Made by a program: the position numbers and the translations under genes. The notes under the pieces were generated by a model. That model did no database searches. It was given only the letters and a program-made list of their open reading frames with translations, and was not told the DNA's origin. A stretch of DNA of 38,174 bases from Oscillospiraceae bacterium (lineage in GTDB: Bacteria; Bacillota; Clostridia; Oscillospirales; Ruminococcaceae), in contig WRMK01000004.1 of assembly GCA_009777155.1 (NCBI GenBank), positions 1 through 38,174 of the forward strand. The letters are read 5' to 3'. Shown piece after piece: positions 27,125-36,709 of this stretch (the stretch's first letter is position 1; each line of letters starts with the position of its first letter).

Positions 27125-29677
27125 ATGAGAAAACTTCTGCTTACGGCACTATCGCTATTGTCTCTGCTGTTTTTGTTAATACTCGCCGCCTGTTCGTCGT
27201 CGGTTGACGATGAGGAGGGTATACGTGTGCGCGGGTTTGACGCGGGTGAAGCCCCTCAAGTCTACGAGTTCGAGAACGAGAGCCTGCTCCTTTCCTTCCA
27301 CCCCCACACCACCCACTTCTCACTCTTGGACAAAAACACAGGTGTCGTCTGGGAATCCAACCCGCAGGAAGACCTCGGTGCAACCGGGCTTACCGACAGA
27401 ATCATGAAGTCGTTGCTTGTGTTGTCCTACTCCGAGAAGAATGGCGTTACAAGCACCCTCGACAGCTTCCGATACAGCGTTGACAAAGAGTTGTACGAGT
27501 ATGAAGTTTTTGACAACGGCTTTGAAATTCACTTCACAATCGGCGATATTGAGCGGATTTTCTACATTCCCGAAGCCATTCCCGAGTGGAGAATGGACCA
27601 GCTGACCGCCGACATGACACCCGAAGAAGTGCGGCAAATCCCCAACTTGTTCTACCGGATTTACAGCCCGTCAATGACCGTTCCGTCCGGTGAGACTATG
27701 GCGAGTATACGCGAGAGATTCCCCGACTTGGACGAGACGCGGGTCTATGCACTGCGCGATATTGGCGCGCACTTGAAGGCGCAAGCCGAGGACCTGTTTG
27801 AAAAGTACGGCTATACAATGGACGACTACAGGGACGACCTCGAGTTTTACGGTGAGGAGCGGGAAGTTACCGCGCCTGTGTTTAATATCACTCTGCGGGT
27901 CGAGCTTGACGGCGAGTCCTTGAAAGTCTCTGTGCCTTATGACGAAATCGAGTACAGAACCGAGTTCCCGCCTGTTGGCTTGAGCGTTCTGCCGTATTTC
28001 GGGGCAGGGCATCTTGACGACGAGGGGTACATGTTAGTGCCGGACGGTGCGGGCGCGTTGATTAATTTTAACAACGGCAAAGGCAATCAAAACCCCTACT
28101 TCAACAGGGTCTACGGTTGGGACGAGGCGATTTCACGCGAGGCAATGATTAACGACAACAAGGCGCATTATCCCGTGTTCGGGATTGAGAAGAATGAGAA
28201 TGCAATGCTCTGCATTATCGAGCAGGGGGCGGCTTACGCCAGTGTTCGTGCCGATGTGTCGGGTGCGTTGATTAGGAATAGTAACTATAATAACGTCTTC
28301 GCCGAGTATTCGCTTATACACAGCGAAAACTTGGAGATTGCCGCCAAAAGTAACACCGCCGTCCTGCTGTTTGAGCGGGATTTAGCGGAGGGCGAGAGCC
28401 TTGTGCAGAGCTATTACTTCCCGAAAAACAACGGCTATATGGGCATGGCCGAGAAATACCGCGAGTATCTCATTGAGCGGCACCCGCATTTGGCGTTGTC
28501 CGATACGAGCAGTGTTCCCGTGGCGGTTGAAATTGTCGGCGCGGTTAATAGGGTTCAGCATGTTTTGGGGATACCGGTAGACCGGTCATTCGGGCTGACT
28601 ACTTATAATCAAGCAAGCGATATTGTGAATGATTTGAGTAGACGCGGCTTTGACGATGTGCATTATAGGCTTACGGGGTGGTTCAACAGTAGCTTACAGC
28701 ATACTGTGCCTACGAAAGTCAAGCTGATTTCGGGGCTTGGGAATAAGCGCGGCCTCACTAATTTAGTTAGCACCGTGAACAATAACAATTCGCAGATATA
28801 CATGGAAGCGAATTTCCTGTACATGTACGACACTTCGCCGTTCGACGGGTTCAGTTTGAACCGCGACGCGGCACGCTATGTCAACCGCAAACGTGTGCAA
28901 GCCTACCCGCACAGCTTTGTCTCGTTCGGGCCTAAAACATGGTATGAAGGCTTTTACCTCGCCCGCCCCGACTTCATGATGAGCACAATTGACAGCTTTA
29001 TCGGCAGTATTGGCAGTTACGGCGCAGAGAATATTGCATTCCGCACAATCGGCAATAACTTAGCGGGCGACTATAACGAAAAGCGCAAAATCAGCCGCGA
29101 GGCCTCGATGAATACCCAGATTGATAAGCTTGCCGAGCTTCGCGCAAAGGGCAACTCGATAATGCTCCAGAGCGGGTACGCCTACGCCGCCCCCTACGCC
29201 GACTTCATTACCGACTTCCCGCTTGGGTGGCAGGGCTTTGGAATCTTGGACGTTGAGATACCTTTCTATCAAATAGTTTTACACGGCTTAGTGCCGTATG
29301 CGGGCAGACCGATAAACTTGGCCGAAGACTACGACATGAATATTTTACGGAGCCTTGAGACCGGCTCGGGCCTGTATTTCCACTTCATGCACGAGAATCC
29401 GTTAGTACTGCAAGACTCGCGGTATTTGGAATTTTTCTCCAGTCAATACTCGATGTGGGCGGAGACGGCGGAGGAATTGCTCGACTTCTTCGACACACAA
29501 ATCGGCGATACATACAACCAGTACATAACCGACTATATAGCCTTGGCGGAGGGTGTGAGCGTAACAGAGTATGCAAACGGCGTCAAGGTAATCGTGAACA
29601 GGTCGGGCGTGCCGCATGTGTATGAGGGCAAGGTAATCAACAGCATGGACTTTACGGTGATAAGGGGGGGAAGATAG
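27125..29677 (+). CDS. DUF5696-like lipoprotein, candidate glycoside-hydrolase-fold protein
   Basis: Lipobox LLILAACSSS; beta-rich N-terminal half then region suggestive of TIM barrel (VAVEIVGAVNRVQHV..YNQASDIVNDLSRRGFDDVHYRLTGWFNSS..YAAPYADFITDFPLG). Confidence 0.72.
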   Translation: MRKLLLTALSLLSLLFLLILAACSSSVDDEEGIRVRGFDAGEAPQVYEFENESLLLSFHPHTTHFSLLDKNTGVVWESNPQEDLGATGLTDRIMKSLLVLSYSEKNGVTSTLDSFRYSVDKELYEYEVFDNGFEIHFTIGDIERIFYIPEAIPEWRMDQLTADMTPEEVRQIPNLFYRIYSPSMTVPSGETMASIRERFPDLDETRVYALRDIGAHLKAQAEDLFEKYGYTMDDYRDDLEFYGEEREVTAPVFNITLRVELDGESLKVSVPYDEIEYRTEFPPVGLSVLPYFGAGHLDDEGYMLVPDGAGALINFNNGKGNQNPYFNRVYGWDEAISREAMINDNKAHYPVFGIEKNENAMLCIIEQGAAYASVRADVSGALIRNSNYNNVFAEYSLIHSENLEIAAKSNTAVLLFERDLAEGESLVQSYYFPKNNGYMGMAEKYREYLIERHPHLALSDTSSVPVAVEIVGAVNRVQHVLGIPVDRSFGLTTYNQASDIVNDLSRRGFDDVHYRLTGWFNSSLQHTVPTKVKLISGLGNKRGLTNLVSTVNNNNSQIYMEANFLYMYDTSPFDGFSLNRDAARYVNRKRVQAYPHSFVSFGPKTWYEGFYLARPDFMMSTIDSFIGSIGSYGAENIAFRTIGNNLAGDYNEKRKISREASMNTQIDKLAELRAKGNSIMLQSGYAYAAPYADFITDFPLGWQGFGILDVEIPFYQIVLHGLVPYAGRPINLAEDYDMNILRSLETGSGLYFHFMHENPLVLQDSRYLEFFSSQYSMWAETAEELLDFFDTQIGDTYNQYITDYIALAEGVSVTEYANGVKVIVNRSGVPHVYEGKVINSMDFTVIRGGR

Positions 29678-30679
29678 TTGGAAACAGTTAAAACAGTTGA
29701 AACAACTGATTCACGACAAGGCAAAAAGCCGCTTTCCATGCCACCCCAAAAGGGCGGATTGGCAGGGAAAATTCAAAACCTCCCGATGAATACTAAGAAT
29801 GCCATCGCAGGGTACTTGTTCATTTCGCCGTTTATTATCGGCTTTTTGGCGTTCATGTTTTTCCCAATGCTCGAGTCTGTACGTATGTCGTTCAGCGAGG
29901 TCACTATGGACTTGGCTACTGCGCGATTTTCGCTGGCGTTCACCGGCTTTGAAAACTATCGCTGGGTCTTCAGAGTTGACCCCGAGTTTATGCGATTGCT
30001 GACTGAAGAATTGCGTAACATGGCATTTTCTGTGCCTGCTGTAATTGTCTTTTCGTTCTTTGTTGCGCTGATTCTCAATCAAAAGTTTAAGTTTCGCGGC
30101 GTTGTGCGTTCGGTCTTTTTCCTGCCTGTAATTCTGTCGGCGGGGGTAATGCTCGGCCTTGAAAACAGCAATGCTTTGTTGCGTGACATGCAGGACTTGG
30201 TGCGGGAAAGCAACGCGATGACCTCTACGATTACGGGCGTGCTTGAAGACTTGATAGGCAGAACCGGGTTCACTTTTATGGACGTGCTTTTGGAGTATGT
30301 TTTCGCGACTATTAACAGGATTTACGATATTGCGCTCATCTCCGGTATACAGATAATAATTTTCTTGTCGGGGTTGCAGACTATATCGCCTTCTATGTAC
30401 GAAGCGTCGAAAATTGAGGGCGCGACGGCGTGGGAAAACTTTTGGAAGATTACCTTCCCGATGATTAGCTCGCTTATACTCGTCAACGTAATCTACTCGG
30501 TTATTGATTACTTTGTGCGGAGCGACAATCGCGTTATGGCAAAGGTTACGGGCGCGATTTCGGGCGACGTCGCCTACGGGCACAGCTTTGCTATGGCGTG
30601 GTCGTACTTTGGGATTGTAATTGTCATTGTGGGGATTTTGGCTCTTATTATATCAAGAAAGGTTTACTACTATGAATAA
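29678..30679 (+). CDS. CUT1-type sugar ABC transporter permease
   Basis: AIAGYLFISPFIIGFLAFMFFPMLESVRMSFSEV; EAA loop YEASKIEGATAWENFWKITFPMISS; TTG start with gggggaag SD. Confidence 0.92.
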   Translation: METVKTVETTDSRQGKKPLSMPPQKGGLAGKIQNLPMNTKNAIAGYLFISPFIIGFLAFMFFPMLESVRMSFSEVTMDLATARFSLAFTGFENYRWVFRVDPEFMRLLTEELRNMAFSVPAVIVFSFFVALILNQKFKFRGVVRSVFFLPVILSAGVMLGLENSNALLRDMQDLVRESNAMTSTITGVLEDLIGRTGFTFMDVLLEYVFATINRIYDIALISGIQIIIFLSGLQTISPSMYEASKIEGATAWENFWKITFPMISSLILVNVIYSVIDYFVRSDNRVMAKVTGAISGDVAYGHSFAMAWSYFGIVIVIVGILALIISRKVYYYE

Positions 30680-31745
30680 CGACCGAACCGCCGCATTAAC
30701 CAAGAAAAACTACAAGCCAAAGCGGTCTTCTTTCAAGGAATTGCTCCAAAGAAACAGGGACTCCGGCGGGTATCTTTTCAGAAAAAACGTCGGGCACTGG
30801 TTCTTTGTATTCGTTCGAGGGGTGCTTTTGTTTGGGCTGTGCTTTTTAATTCTACAGCCGCTGTTGAATAAAATCGCGCTGAGTTTCATGTCGGAGGCGG
30901 ACATTTTCGACCCGACCGTGCATAATATCCCGCGCGAATTTACCACCGATAATTACACCATGACGGCACTGCTCATGACCTACTGGATGTCGCTCCGCAA
31001 CACATTCTTTCTGACTTTGGTGATTGCGTTTTTGCAGGTCGCCGCTTGCACTTTCGTGGGGTATGGCTTTGCGCGGTTCAAGTTCCCGCTGAAAAATTTT
31101 TGGTTCGGCTGTGTAATGGTGCTTATTTTAGTACCGCCGCAGACGATTTTGAGTACGCTGTATCTGCATTTCTACAACTTTGATGTGTTCGGAATAATCA
31201 CCTTTTTCCGCGGGCTGTTCTTCACACCCGCACAGGAGGGCGATGTGCTCGGGCCGCTGAATCTTTTGGGCAGTCCGTTGCCGTACTTGATGATGAGCGC
31301 GACCTGCATGGGGTTGAAAAACGGGCTGTATATCTACATGATACGGCAGTATTTCCGCAATGTGCCTAAAGATATTGAGGAAGCCGCATACGTTGACGGG
31401 TGCGGGAAATTCAAGACTTTCTACGCGATTATGCTGCCCGATGCAAAGGCAATTATCGTCTCGTGTTTTTTGTTCTCGTTTGTGTGGCAGTGGACTGATT
31501 CGCTGTTCTCGAATTTGTTTTTGCGGAGCATGAACGTCTTGTCAAGCACGGTCGGCACGTTGGACGAGAGCTTGACCGACTACTTCATAAGCAACTACGG
31601 GCGCAACGCCTTCCCCTCGCTCGGCTATCAACAGCAGATAGTCGCGACGGGTATGCTGATGTTTATCGCGCCGCTCATACTGCTGTATTTGGTGGCACAG
31701 AAAGGCTTTGTGGAAAGTATCTCGCAGTCGGGTATTAAAATGTAG
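30672..31745 (+). CDS. CUT1-type carbohydrate ABC transporter permease
   Basis: EAA loop IEEAAYVDGCGKFKTFYAIMLPDAKA; ATG 30672 overlaps previous gene end. Confidence 0.92.
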   Translation: MNNDRTAALTKKNYKPKRSSFKELLQRNRDSGGYLFRKNVGHWFFVFVRGVLLFGLCFLILQPLLNKIALSFMSEADIFDPTVHNIPREFTTDNYTMTALLMTYWMSLRNTFFLTLVIAFLQVAACTFVGYGFARFKFPLKNFWFGCVMVLILVPPQTILSTLYLHFYNFDVFGIITFFRGLFFTPAQEGDVLGPLNLLGSPLPYLMMSATCMGLKNGLYIYMIRQYFRNVPKDIEEAAYVDGCGKFKTFYAIMLPDAKAIIVSCFLFSFVWQWTDSLFSNLFLRSMNVLSSTVGTLDESLTDYFISNYGRNAFPSLGYQQQIVATGMLMFIAPLILLYLVAQKGFVESISQSGIKM

Positions 31746-31799
31746 TTAAGAAAGAAGTTTCTTAATGATAAATCAACACGCATTAGTCGATTGTGAATT

Positions 31800-31826
31800 T
31801 GCGGACGCGCAATGCGCGCCCCTACA
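31800..31826. repeat. Single F4 unit upstream of SBP gene
   Basis: gcggacgcgcaatgcgcgcccctaca. Confidence 0.8.
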
Positions 31827-31862
31827 ATCAGCTAAAACTATTTATTCTGTAGGAGGAATACT

Positions 31863-33326
31863 ATGAGATTCAAGAAATTTATGCAGTTTTTCATCGTTGC
31901 CGCACTTGCAATCGGATTAATGACGGCTTGCAACGACACTCCCGACCCCGGCAATACCGGCGGTAGGGATAACCCGAATCCCACTGTAGAAGGTGAGACT
32001 CAAGGTGGTGGCGAGAATACAGGCGGTGGCGGCGGAGGAATGTCATACGACCTTTGCCCCTGCAACGACCCTACTCGTGACCTCGGCGGCGCGCATGTAA
32101 TCCTCGGCAACTGGTGGCAAGGCCCGCCAACCCCGCCGACGACACAGTATGCAGAAGACACCGAAGCTTATCGCAACATGATTCAGGAAAAGCACAACTT
32201 TACAATCGTGGAAGAACGTATCGCGACTTATGACTCGATGCCCGACATTGCGACCTTGTCGTTCATGAGCGGCGACCCCGCGGCGTCGATTTTCACGCTT
32301 GACAGCAGTGACACCATGAGCATGTTCAGGCGCGGGGTTTTCTACCCGCTGAGTGACGCGCCGAGCTTTAATCCTTATGATGAGAAGTGGAATCAGTTGG
32401 TGGTTGAGTCGATGACGTTTGATGACGTTGTGTATGGATTTGCACACGGCTACGAGCCTCGCGGCGGCGTCTTCTTCAACAAGAATGTCCTTGAAGAAGC
32501 CGGCATTGACCCCGAATCAATCTACGACCACCAAGCCGCTAATACTTGGACGTGGGACGTTTTCAACGAGATGTGCAGAACTGTGACACGTGACACCACC
32601 GGTAACGGCGAAATCGACGTTTTCGGGATTACCGCGTTCCACACCCGCACTCTTGACGCGGCACTTGCGAGCAATAATGCGAGATACGTCGGCAGAGATG
32701 CGGACGGCAGATTCTTCAACGCGTCCTTGTCGAACGAGTTTCTTGAGGCGGCGGTTTTTGTCCACAACTTGGCTATGAACGGCTTTGTAAGACCCGAGCC
32801 GGACGGCGTTGAGTGGAACTGGTTCATCGAAGGCTTTAACGAGGGTAACGCCGCGTTCCGTATCGCCGAAGAACACTCCAAGAGCGACCTGCGCGATGTT
32901 TCGTTCGACTGGGGCTTTGTATTCTTCCCGCGCGGCCCGCAGAACGACCGCGTAATTTCGACCTATCGTGAGAACATTCGCTTTGTACCTGCAAACGGAT
33001 TCACCCCGCAAGAAGTTGACGATATTCTGTTCGCGTTCGACCTCTTTACAGAACGCACTCCCGGTTGGGAAGACGACGAAATGGCGTGGAAATACGGCGC
33101 GTATCCCGACTACAGAGATTTACGTGCGGTTGATGAAACACTGGCAATGATGAGCACCGGAGCGAACGGCAACTTGAGCCTTGAGCCGTATATTATCGGC
33201 TTCCAAACCGGTAGAGTTTCGTGGGATATTTGGAACCCCGAGTACACCCCGATGGAGCTGATTGAAGGCGCGAGAGCCGAGTGGGAAAGTTTCATTGACG
33301 CCGCGAATGTGGCTTACTTTGGGTAA
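31863..33326 (+). CDS. Extracellular solute-binding lipoprotein (family 1)
   Basis: Lipobox AIGLMTACNDT; Gly-rich linker; VVYGFAHGYEPRGGVFFNKNVLEEAGIDPESIYDHQAANTWTWDVFNEM. Confidence 0.9.
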   Translation: MRFKKFMQFFIVAALAIGLMTACNDTPDPGNTGGRDNPNPTVEGETQGGGENTGGGGGGMSYDLCPCNDPTRDLGGAHVILGNWWQGPPTPPTTQYAEDTEAYRNMIQEKHNFTIVEERIATYDSMPDIATLSFMSGDPAASIFTLDSSDTMSMFRRGVFYPLSDAPSFNPYDEKWNQLVVESMTFDDVVYGFAHGYEPRGGVFFNKNVLEEAGIDPESIYDHQAANTWTWDVFNEMCRTVTRDTTGNGEIDVFGITAFHTRTLDAALASNNARYVGRDADGRFFNASLSNEFLEAAVFVHNLAMNGFVRPEPDGVEWNWFIEGFNEGNAAFRIAEEHSKSDLRDVSFDWGFVFFPRGPQNDRVISTYRENIRFVPANGFTPQEVDDILFAFDLFTERTPGWEDDEMAWKYGAYPDYRDLRAVDETLAMMSTGANGNLSLEPYIIGFQTGRVSWDIWNPEYTPMELIEGARAEWESFIDAANVAYFG

Positions 33327-33354
33327 GTAATTTAAGGTTATATAGTAAACAACG

Positions 33355-33380
33355 GGAGGGGATAATAGGTTATTCCCTCC
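33355..33380 (+). terminator. Stem-loop between SBP and GH10 genes (attenuator or processing stem)
   Basis: ggaggggataa-tagg-ttattccctcc followed by tattgtttta. Confidence 0.55.
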
Positions 33381-33420
33381 TATTGTTTTATGGACGATTG
33401 CATGTTAATTGGAGGACATC

Positions 33421-35181
33421 ATGAGAAAGATTGTTGCAAGTCTGCTGATTTGTGCGATGTTGATTTCGGCTTGTGAGAAAACGCCGCCTGTGGTTGTTGA
33501 AGAACCGTCTTCGCCGGTAATCAACCCGGTTCTGCCGACTGTGGTTGACGGGGACGGCGAGGACGTGGAAGACCCTGCTGTGGTGAACCCGCAAGACCCT
33601 GCGCCGTCTTTAGTGACACCGCCGCAAGTCGGGTTCGAGGTGGTGTTTGCGGAGGATTTTGAGGGCGGGACGTCGGCTTTTACGGCGCGAGGTAGTGAAA
33701 CGCTTGCGATTGTAGACGACGGCTTTCAAAGCGAGAAGTGCCTTGTTGTAGTTGACCGAACTGCCGCTTGGAACGGCCCTAAGATTAGCTTGACAAATAT
33801 AGTCGAGCCGGGTACCTTGTACGAGTTTCGCGCTATGATTAAGTACGATTTTGTGCCCGAAGTCACGACAGAGCGGCTTACCGCCTCGCTTGAAATCGGC
33901 TTGGGCGGCGTGATTAACTATTCGGGGGAGGCGCATGTGCAGGCGGTTTTGGGCGAGTGGGCTGAAATCGCGGGGACGTTTAGCACACCCGAAAATTTCA
34001 CGAGTTTCGCGCTGTACTTTGAGGGCGGGGCTGAAATTGACGGCGAGTTTTGCGAGATTTACCTTGATGATGTGGAAATAAAAAAGGTAAATGCTGAAAA
34101 GCTTCCCGCGGATTTACTGCCGCCGATTTTTGAGGTACACGAGGATTATTTTTCAATCGGTGTCGGCGTCGTCATGGCGGACTTGCAGAATTCCGATAGT
34201 GCCGCGTTAATCAATCATCATTTCAACAGTATCACAATGGGCAACGAGATGAAGCCGTCGTCGCTTTTGGACAGGGCAGGGAGCATTGCCGACCCTGACG
34301 GTGCGCCCGCAATCAGGACTGCGGTGCTTGATGAGTGCCTTTCGTATGCAAGGGATAACGGCTTGAAAATGCGCGGGCATACGCTTGTGTGGCATGAGCA
34401 GACGCCGCTCTGGTTCTTCAAGGAGGGCTATTCGCAGGACGTCAACGCCGCGAATGTTAGTCGTGAGGTAATGCTTGCGAGATTAGAAAGTTACATCGAG
34501 ACTGTGTTGAGTTACTGCCAAGAGAATTACCCGGGTGTAATTTATGCGTGGGACGTGGTGAATGAGGCGATTGACACCGCGAGTGCCGATGAGAACAAGA
34601 TTCGCGATATGCACGCGGGTGCGCCGAACCCGTGGTATGAGGTCGTGGGGGCTGATTATGTTGAGCAGGCGTTTTATTTTGCGCGGAAGTACGCCGAGGA
34701 TGACGTAAAGCTGTTCTACAACGATTACAACGAGTATCACTTGAATAAACTTATGCCGATAACCGCGCTTTTGAGTGAGTTGAAGCAGAAGGACCTCGTG
34801 GACGGCATGGGCATGCAGGCGCATATCGGCATGAGCGACCCCGCCGTAATCGACTTTCAGTGGGCGGTGTTGCAGTATGCCGAGTTGGGGCTTGAGATTC
34901 AAGTCACCGAGTTGGATATTAATCTCGGGTCTAATTCGGAGGAGGATTTGATGCGGCAGGCGATAAGGTATCGGCAGCTGATGAATATTTTCCGATACTG
35001 CGTCGATAACGGGCTGGCGAATATCACGAATGTCACGGTCTGGGGCTTGTCCGACCGCGATACTTGGCTGAATTTCCGCGACGGCGGGGGGAGGAAGTAT
35101 CCGCTGTTGTTTGATGATTATTTGTATCCTAAGATGGCTTTTTGGGGGTTTGTGTTGGATGAATCTGTGCCTCACTGGTAG
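33421..35181 (+). CDS. GH10 endo-1,4-beta-xylanase lipoprotein with N-terminal CBM4/9/22-like module
   Basis: Lipobox AMLISACEK; MGNEMKP, RGHTLVWHEQTPLWF, YAWDVVNEAID (acid/base), IQVTELDINLGS (nucleophile); ggagg SD before ATG 33421. Confidence 0.95.
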   Translation: MRKIVASLLICAMLISACEKTPPVVVEEPSSPVINPVLPTVVDGDGEDVEDPAVVNPQDPAPSLVTPPQVGFEVVFAEDFEGGTSAFTARGSETLAIVDDGFQSEKCLVVVDRTAAWNGPKISLTNIVEPGTLYEFRAMIKYDFVPEVTTERLTASLEIGLGGVINYSGEAHVQAVLGEWAEIAGTFSTPENFTSFALYFEGGAEIDGEFCEIYLDDVEIKKVNAEKLPADLLPPIFEVHEDYFSIGVGVVMADLQNSDSAALINHHFNSITMGNEMKPSSLLDRAGSIADPDGAPAIRTAVLDECLSYARDNGLKMRGHTLVWHEQTPLWFFKEGYSQDVNAANVSREVMLARLESYIETVLSYCQENYPGVIYAWDVVNEAIDTASADENKIRDMHAGAPNPWYEVVGADYVEQAFYFARKYAEDDVKLFYNDYNEYHLNKLMPITALLSELKQKDLVDGMGMQAHIGMSDPAVIDFQWAVLQYAELGLEIQVTELDINLGSNSEEDLMRQAIRYRQLMNIFRYCVDNGLANITNVTVWGLSDRDTWLNFRDGGGRKYPLLFDDYLYPKMAFWGFVLDESVPHW

Positions 35182-35280
35182 GGCGCAGAGGGTGGGGGTG
35201 CGGGGGTCTATATCTGCCCTACGGAGCAGTTCGCATAAAGAAGAAAAATTATAAGGCAATCGTTAAAGCAGTATTATAAT

Positions 35281-35307
35281 AGTACCCGCCTTTTGGAGGT
35301 GGGTACT
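35281..35307. terminator. Bidirectional terminator-like hairpin between convergent GH10 and kinase genes
   Basis: agtacccgcc-ttttgga-ggtgggtact; no long U-tract. Confidence 0.45.
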
Positions 35308-35349
35308 TAATTTCAAATATGCATTAGACGGATTACCCTATTGCGGGAC

Positions 35350-35919
35350 TTAATTAACAGTCAATATCTTTTTAATATATTCTCTCAAAACATTTGTCGA
35401 TTCAATTAATCCCAAAGTAGCGGTATTAATCGAAAAATCAACTTTTTCCGGATATTCAAACACATCTACTTCTTTATAATGTTTACTGATGTGTTCATCG
35501 TTTTGCCCTATAATTTTTATGGGTACGGTGGTAAACAGCCCCTCTCTTGATTTTACATAGAGCTTTTTGTCATCTCGTTTTTCACAAATTTCAATAGGAC
35601 ATTCAATGTGTATCCATTTGAGATTAGTTAGCATTTCACTTGCCAAATCCCTATATTTTTCTAAGTTTGCAGTTGCAGAGATTATGACATTTATACCGTT
35701 TTTATTAAGCTGGTGACAAGTATAAATGATACCTCTATAAACAAATTCACGCTCCCCTTGAGCAAACATAGGACTTGGTGTTAAGAATTTTCGCATTTCA
35801 TCTGAATCTAAATGCGTTAATTCAAACTCATCTCGCACTGCGGATGCCAACGTGGTTTTTCCGCTTGACGGTAAACCCATCAACCAAAAAGTGTGTGTTT
35901 TCAAAATTACAACCTCCAT
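35350..35919 (-). CDS. APS-kinase (CysC)-like P-loop kinase
   Basis: LMGLPSSGKTTLASAVRDEFELTHLDSDEMRKFLTPSPMF..REFVYRGIIYTCHQLNKNGINVIISATANLEKYRDLA..HIECPIEICEKRDDKKLYVKSREG. Confidence 0.82.
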   Translation of the reverse strand: MEVVILKTHTFWLMGLPSSGKTTLASAVRDEFELTHLDSDEMRKFLTPSPMFAQGEREFVYRGIIYTCHQLNKNGINVIISATANLEKYRDLASEMLTNLKWIHIECPIEICEKRDDKKLYVKSREGLFTTVPIKIIGQNDEHISKHYKEVDVFEYPEKVDFSINTATLGLIESTNVLREYIKKILTVN

Positions 35920-35925
35920 TAATTA

Positions 35926-36633
35926 TTATAGAATTTTAACTGAAAAAAGAAACGAAATCATATTTATAAAAGATAATATATTAATAAATAAAAAGACATA
36001 TGAAAACTTCAACAAATCATAACGAAAATCTGTGACTGTCGATAACGAATATATTCCGTGAACCAATTCTTCGAGCACATCTTTAGACGTGATAATTTTA
36101 TTAGCCGCTTTTTCATAGTCGTCATAACTAAAAGTTAATATATATTTAGGAGCGGTATATGCGTGTACTTTACCTACCCGCTCTTTCCCGCTTTTTTTCT
36201 GAAACCATTTAGCTAATATTTTCGATTCCACCGGGATTAAACAGAAAACCACAAAAAAAGTTGTTGCAAAAAAAGAAAATAAAAACACAATTGACACCGC
36301 TCGAAAAATGGCGATTTCTATATTGGAAAGTGCCGTATAATCATTTAATATATTTATTGAGATAGTTATAAATGCCGAAACGACAAATGCCAAAACAACC
36401 ATAATTATAGATGCTCTATGGTATACGGACATTTTTAATCCATCTATTCGTTCGTGGCAATATTTAAAAAACTCAATTTGGTGTTCGATGTTCTCATAGC
36501 CATCGTCAGAGATTTCTTTATTTACAAGATTTTCGACGTTAAGGTTTTCAATGTTCAGACTCCCAATCCTTGCACCCGTTAAGGGGTTACGCATTTCAAA
36601 ACTCTTCTCTTTTGGTTTAGTTTTTCTTGCCAT
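35926..36633 (-). CDS. Multi-TM protein resembling PycTM (DUF5706)-type effector, tentative
   Basis: N-terminal helix, TM hairpin (ASIIMVVLAFVVSAFITISI / IFRAVSIVFLFSFFATTFFVVF), cytosolic segment with VHGIYSLSTVTDFRYDLLKFSYVF, terminal TM; MARK start at 36633 with gaggag SD. Confidence 0.45.
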   Translation of the reverse strand: MARKTKPKEKSFEMRNPLTGARIGSLNIENLNVENLVNKEISDDGYENIEHQIEFFKYCHERIDGLKMSVYHRASIIMVVLAFVVSAFITISINILNDYTALSNIEIAIFRAVSIVFLFSFFATTFFVVFCLIPVESKILAKWFQKKSGKERVGKVHAYTAPKYILTFSYDDYEKAANKIITSKDVLEELVHGIYSLSTVTDFRYDLLKFSYVFLFINILSFINMISFLFSVKIL

Positions 36634-36709
36634 TGTAAATTCTCCTCGTTTTGTCTTTTTAACACCTCGCACAACCTCTTTAAGGACAGTCGAACAAACT
36701 GTATTTAAT

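Noticed and set aside
29711-30583. 290-aa antisense ORF opposite an ABC permease
   Set aside because: Composition rich in R/H/N with no domain signal; antisense of a confidently assigned permease
35182-35230. Sequence gcgcagagggtgggggtgcggggg as a third copy of the 8252-8517 arm
   Set aside because: Only loosely similar G-rich composition and no complementary partner nearby
34483-35259. 258-aa antisense ORF opposite the GH10 xylanase
   Set aside because: Mirror-frame artefact over strongly supported GH10 motifs
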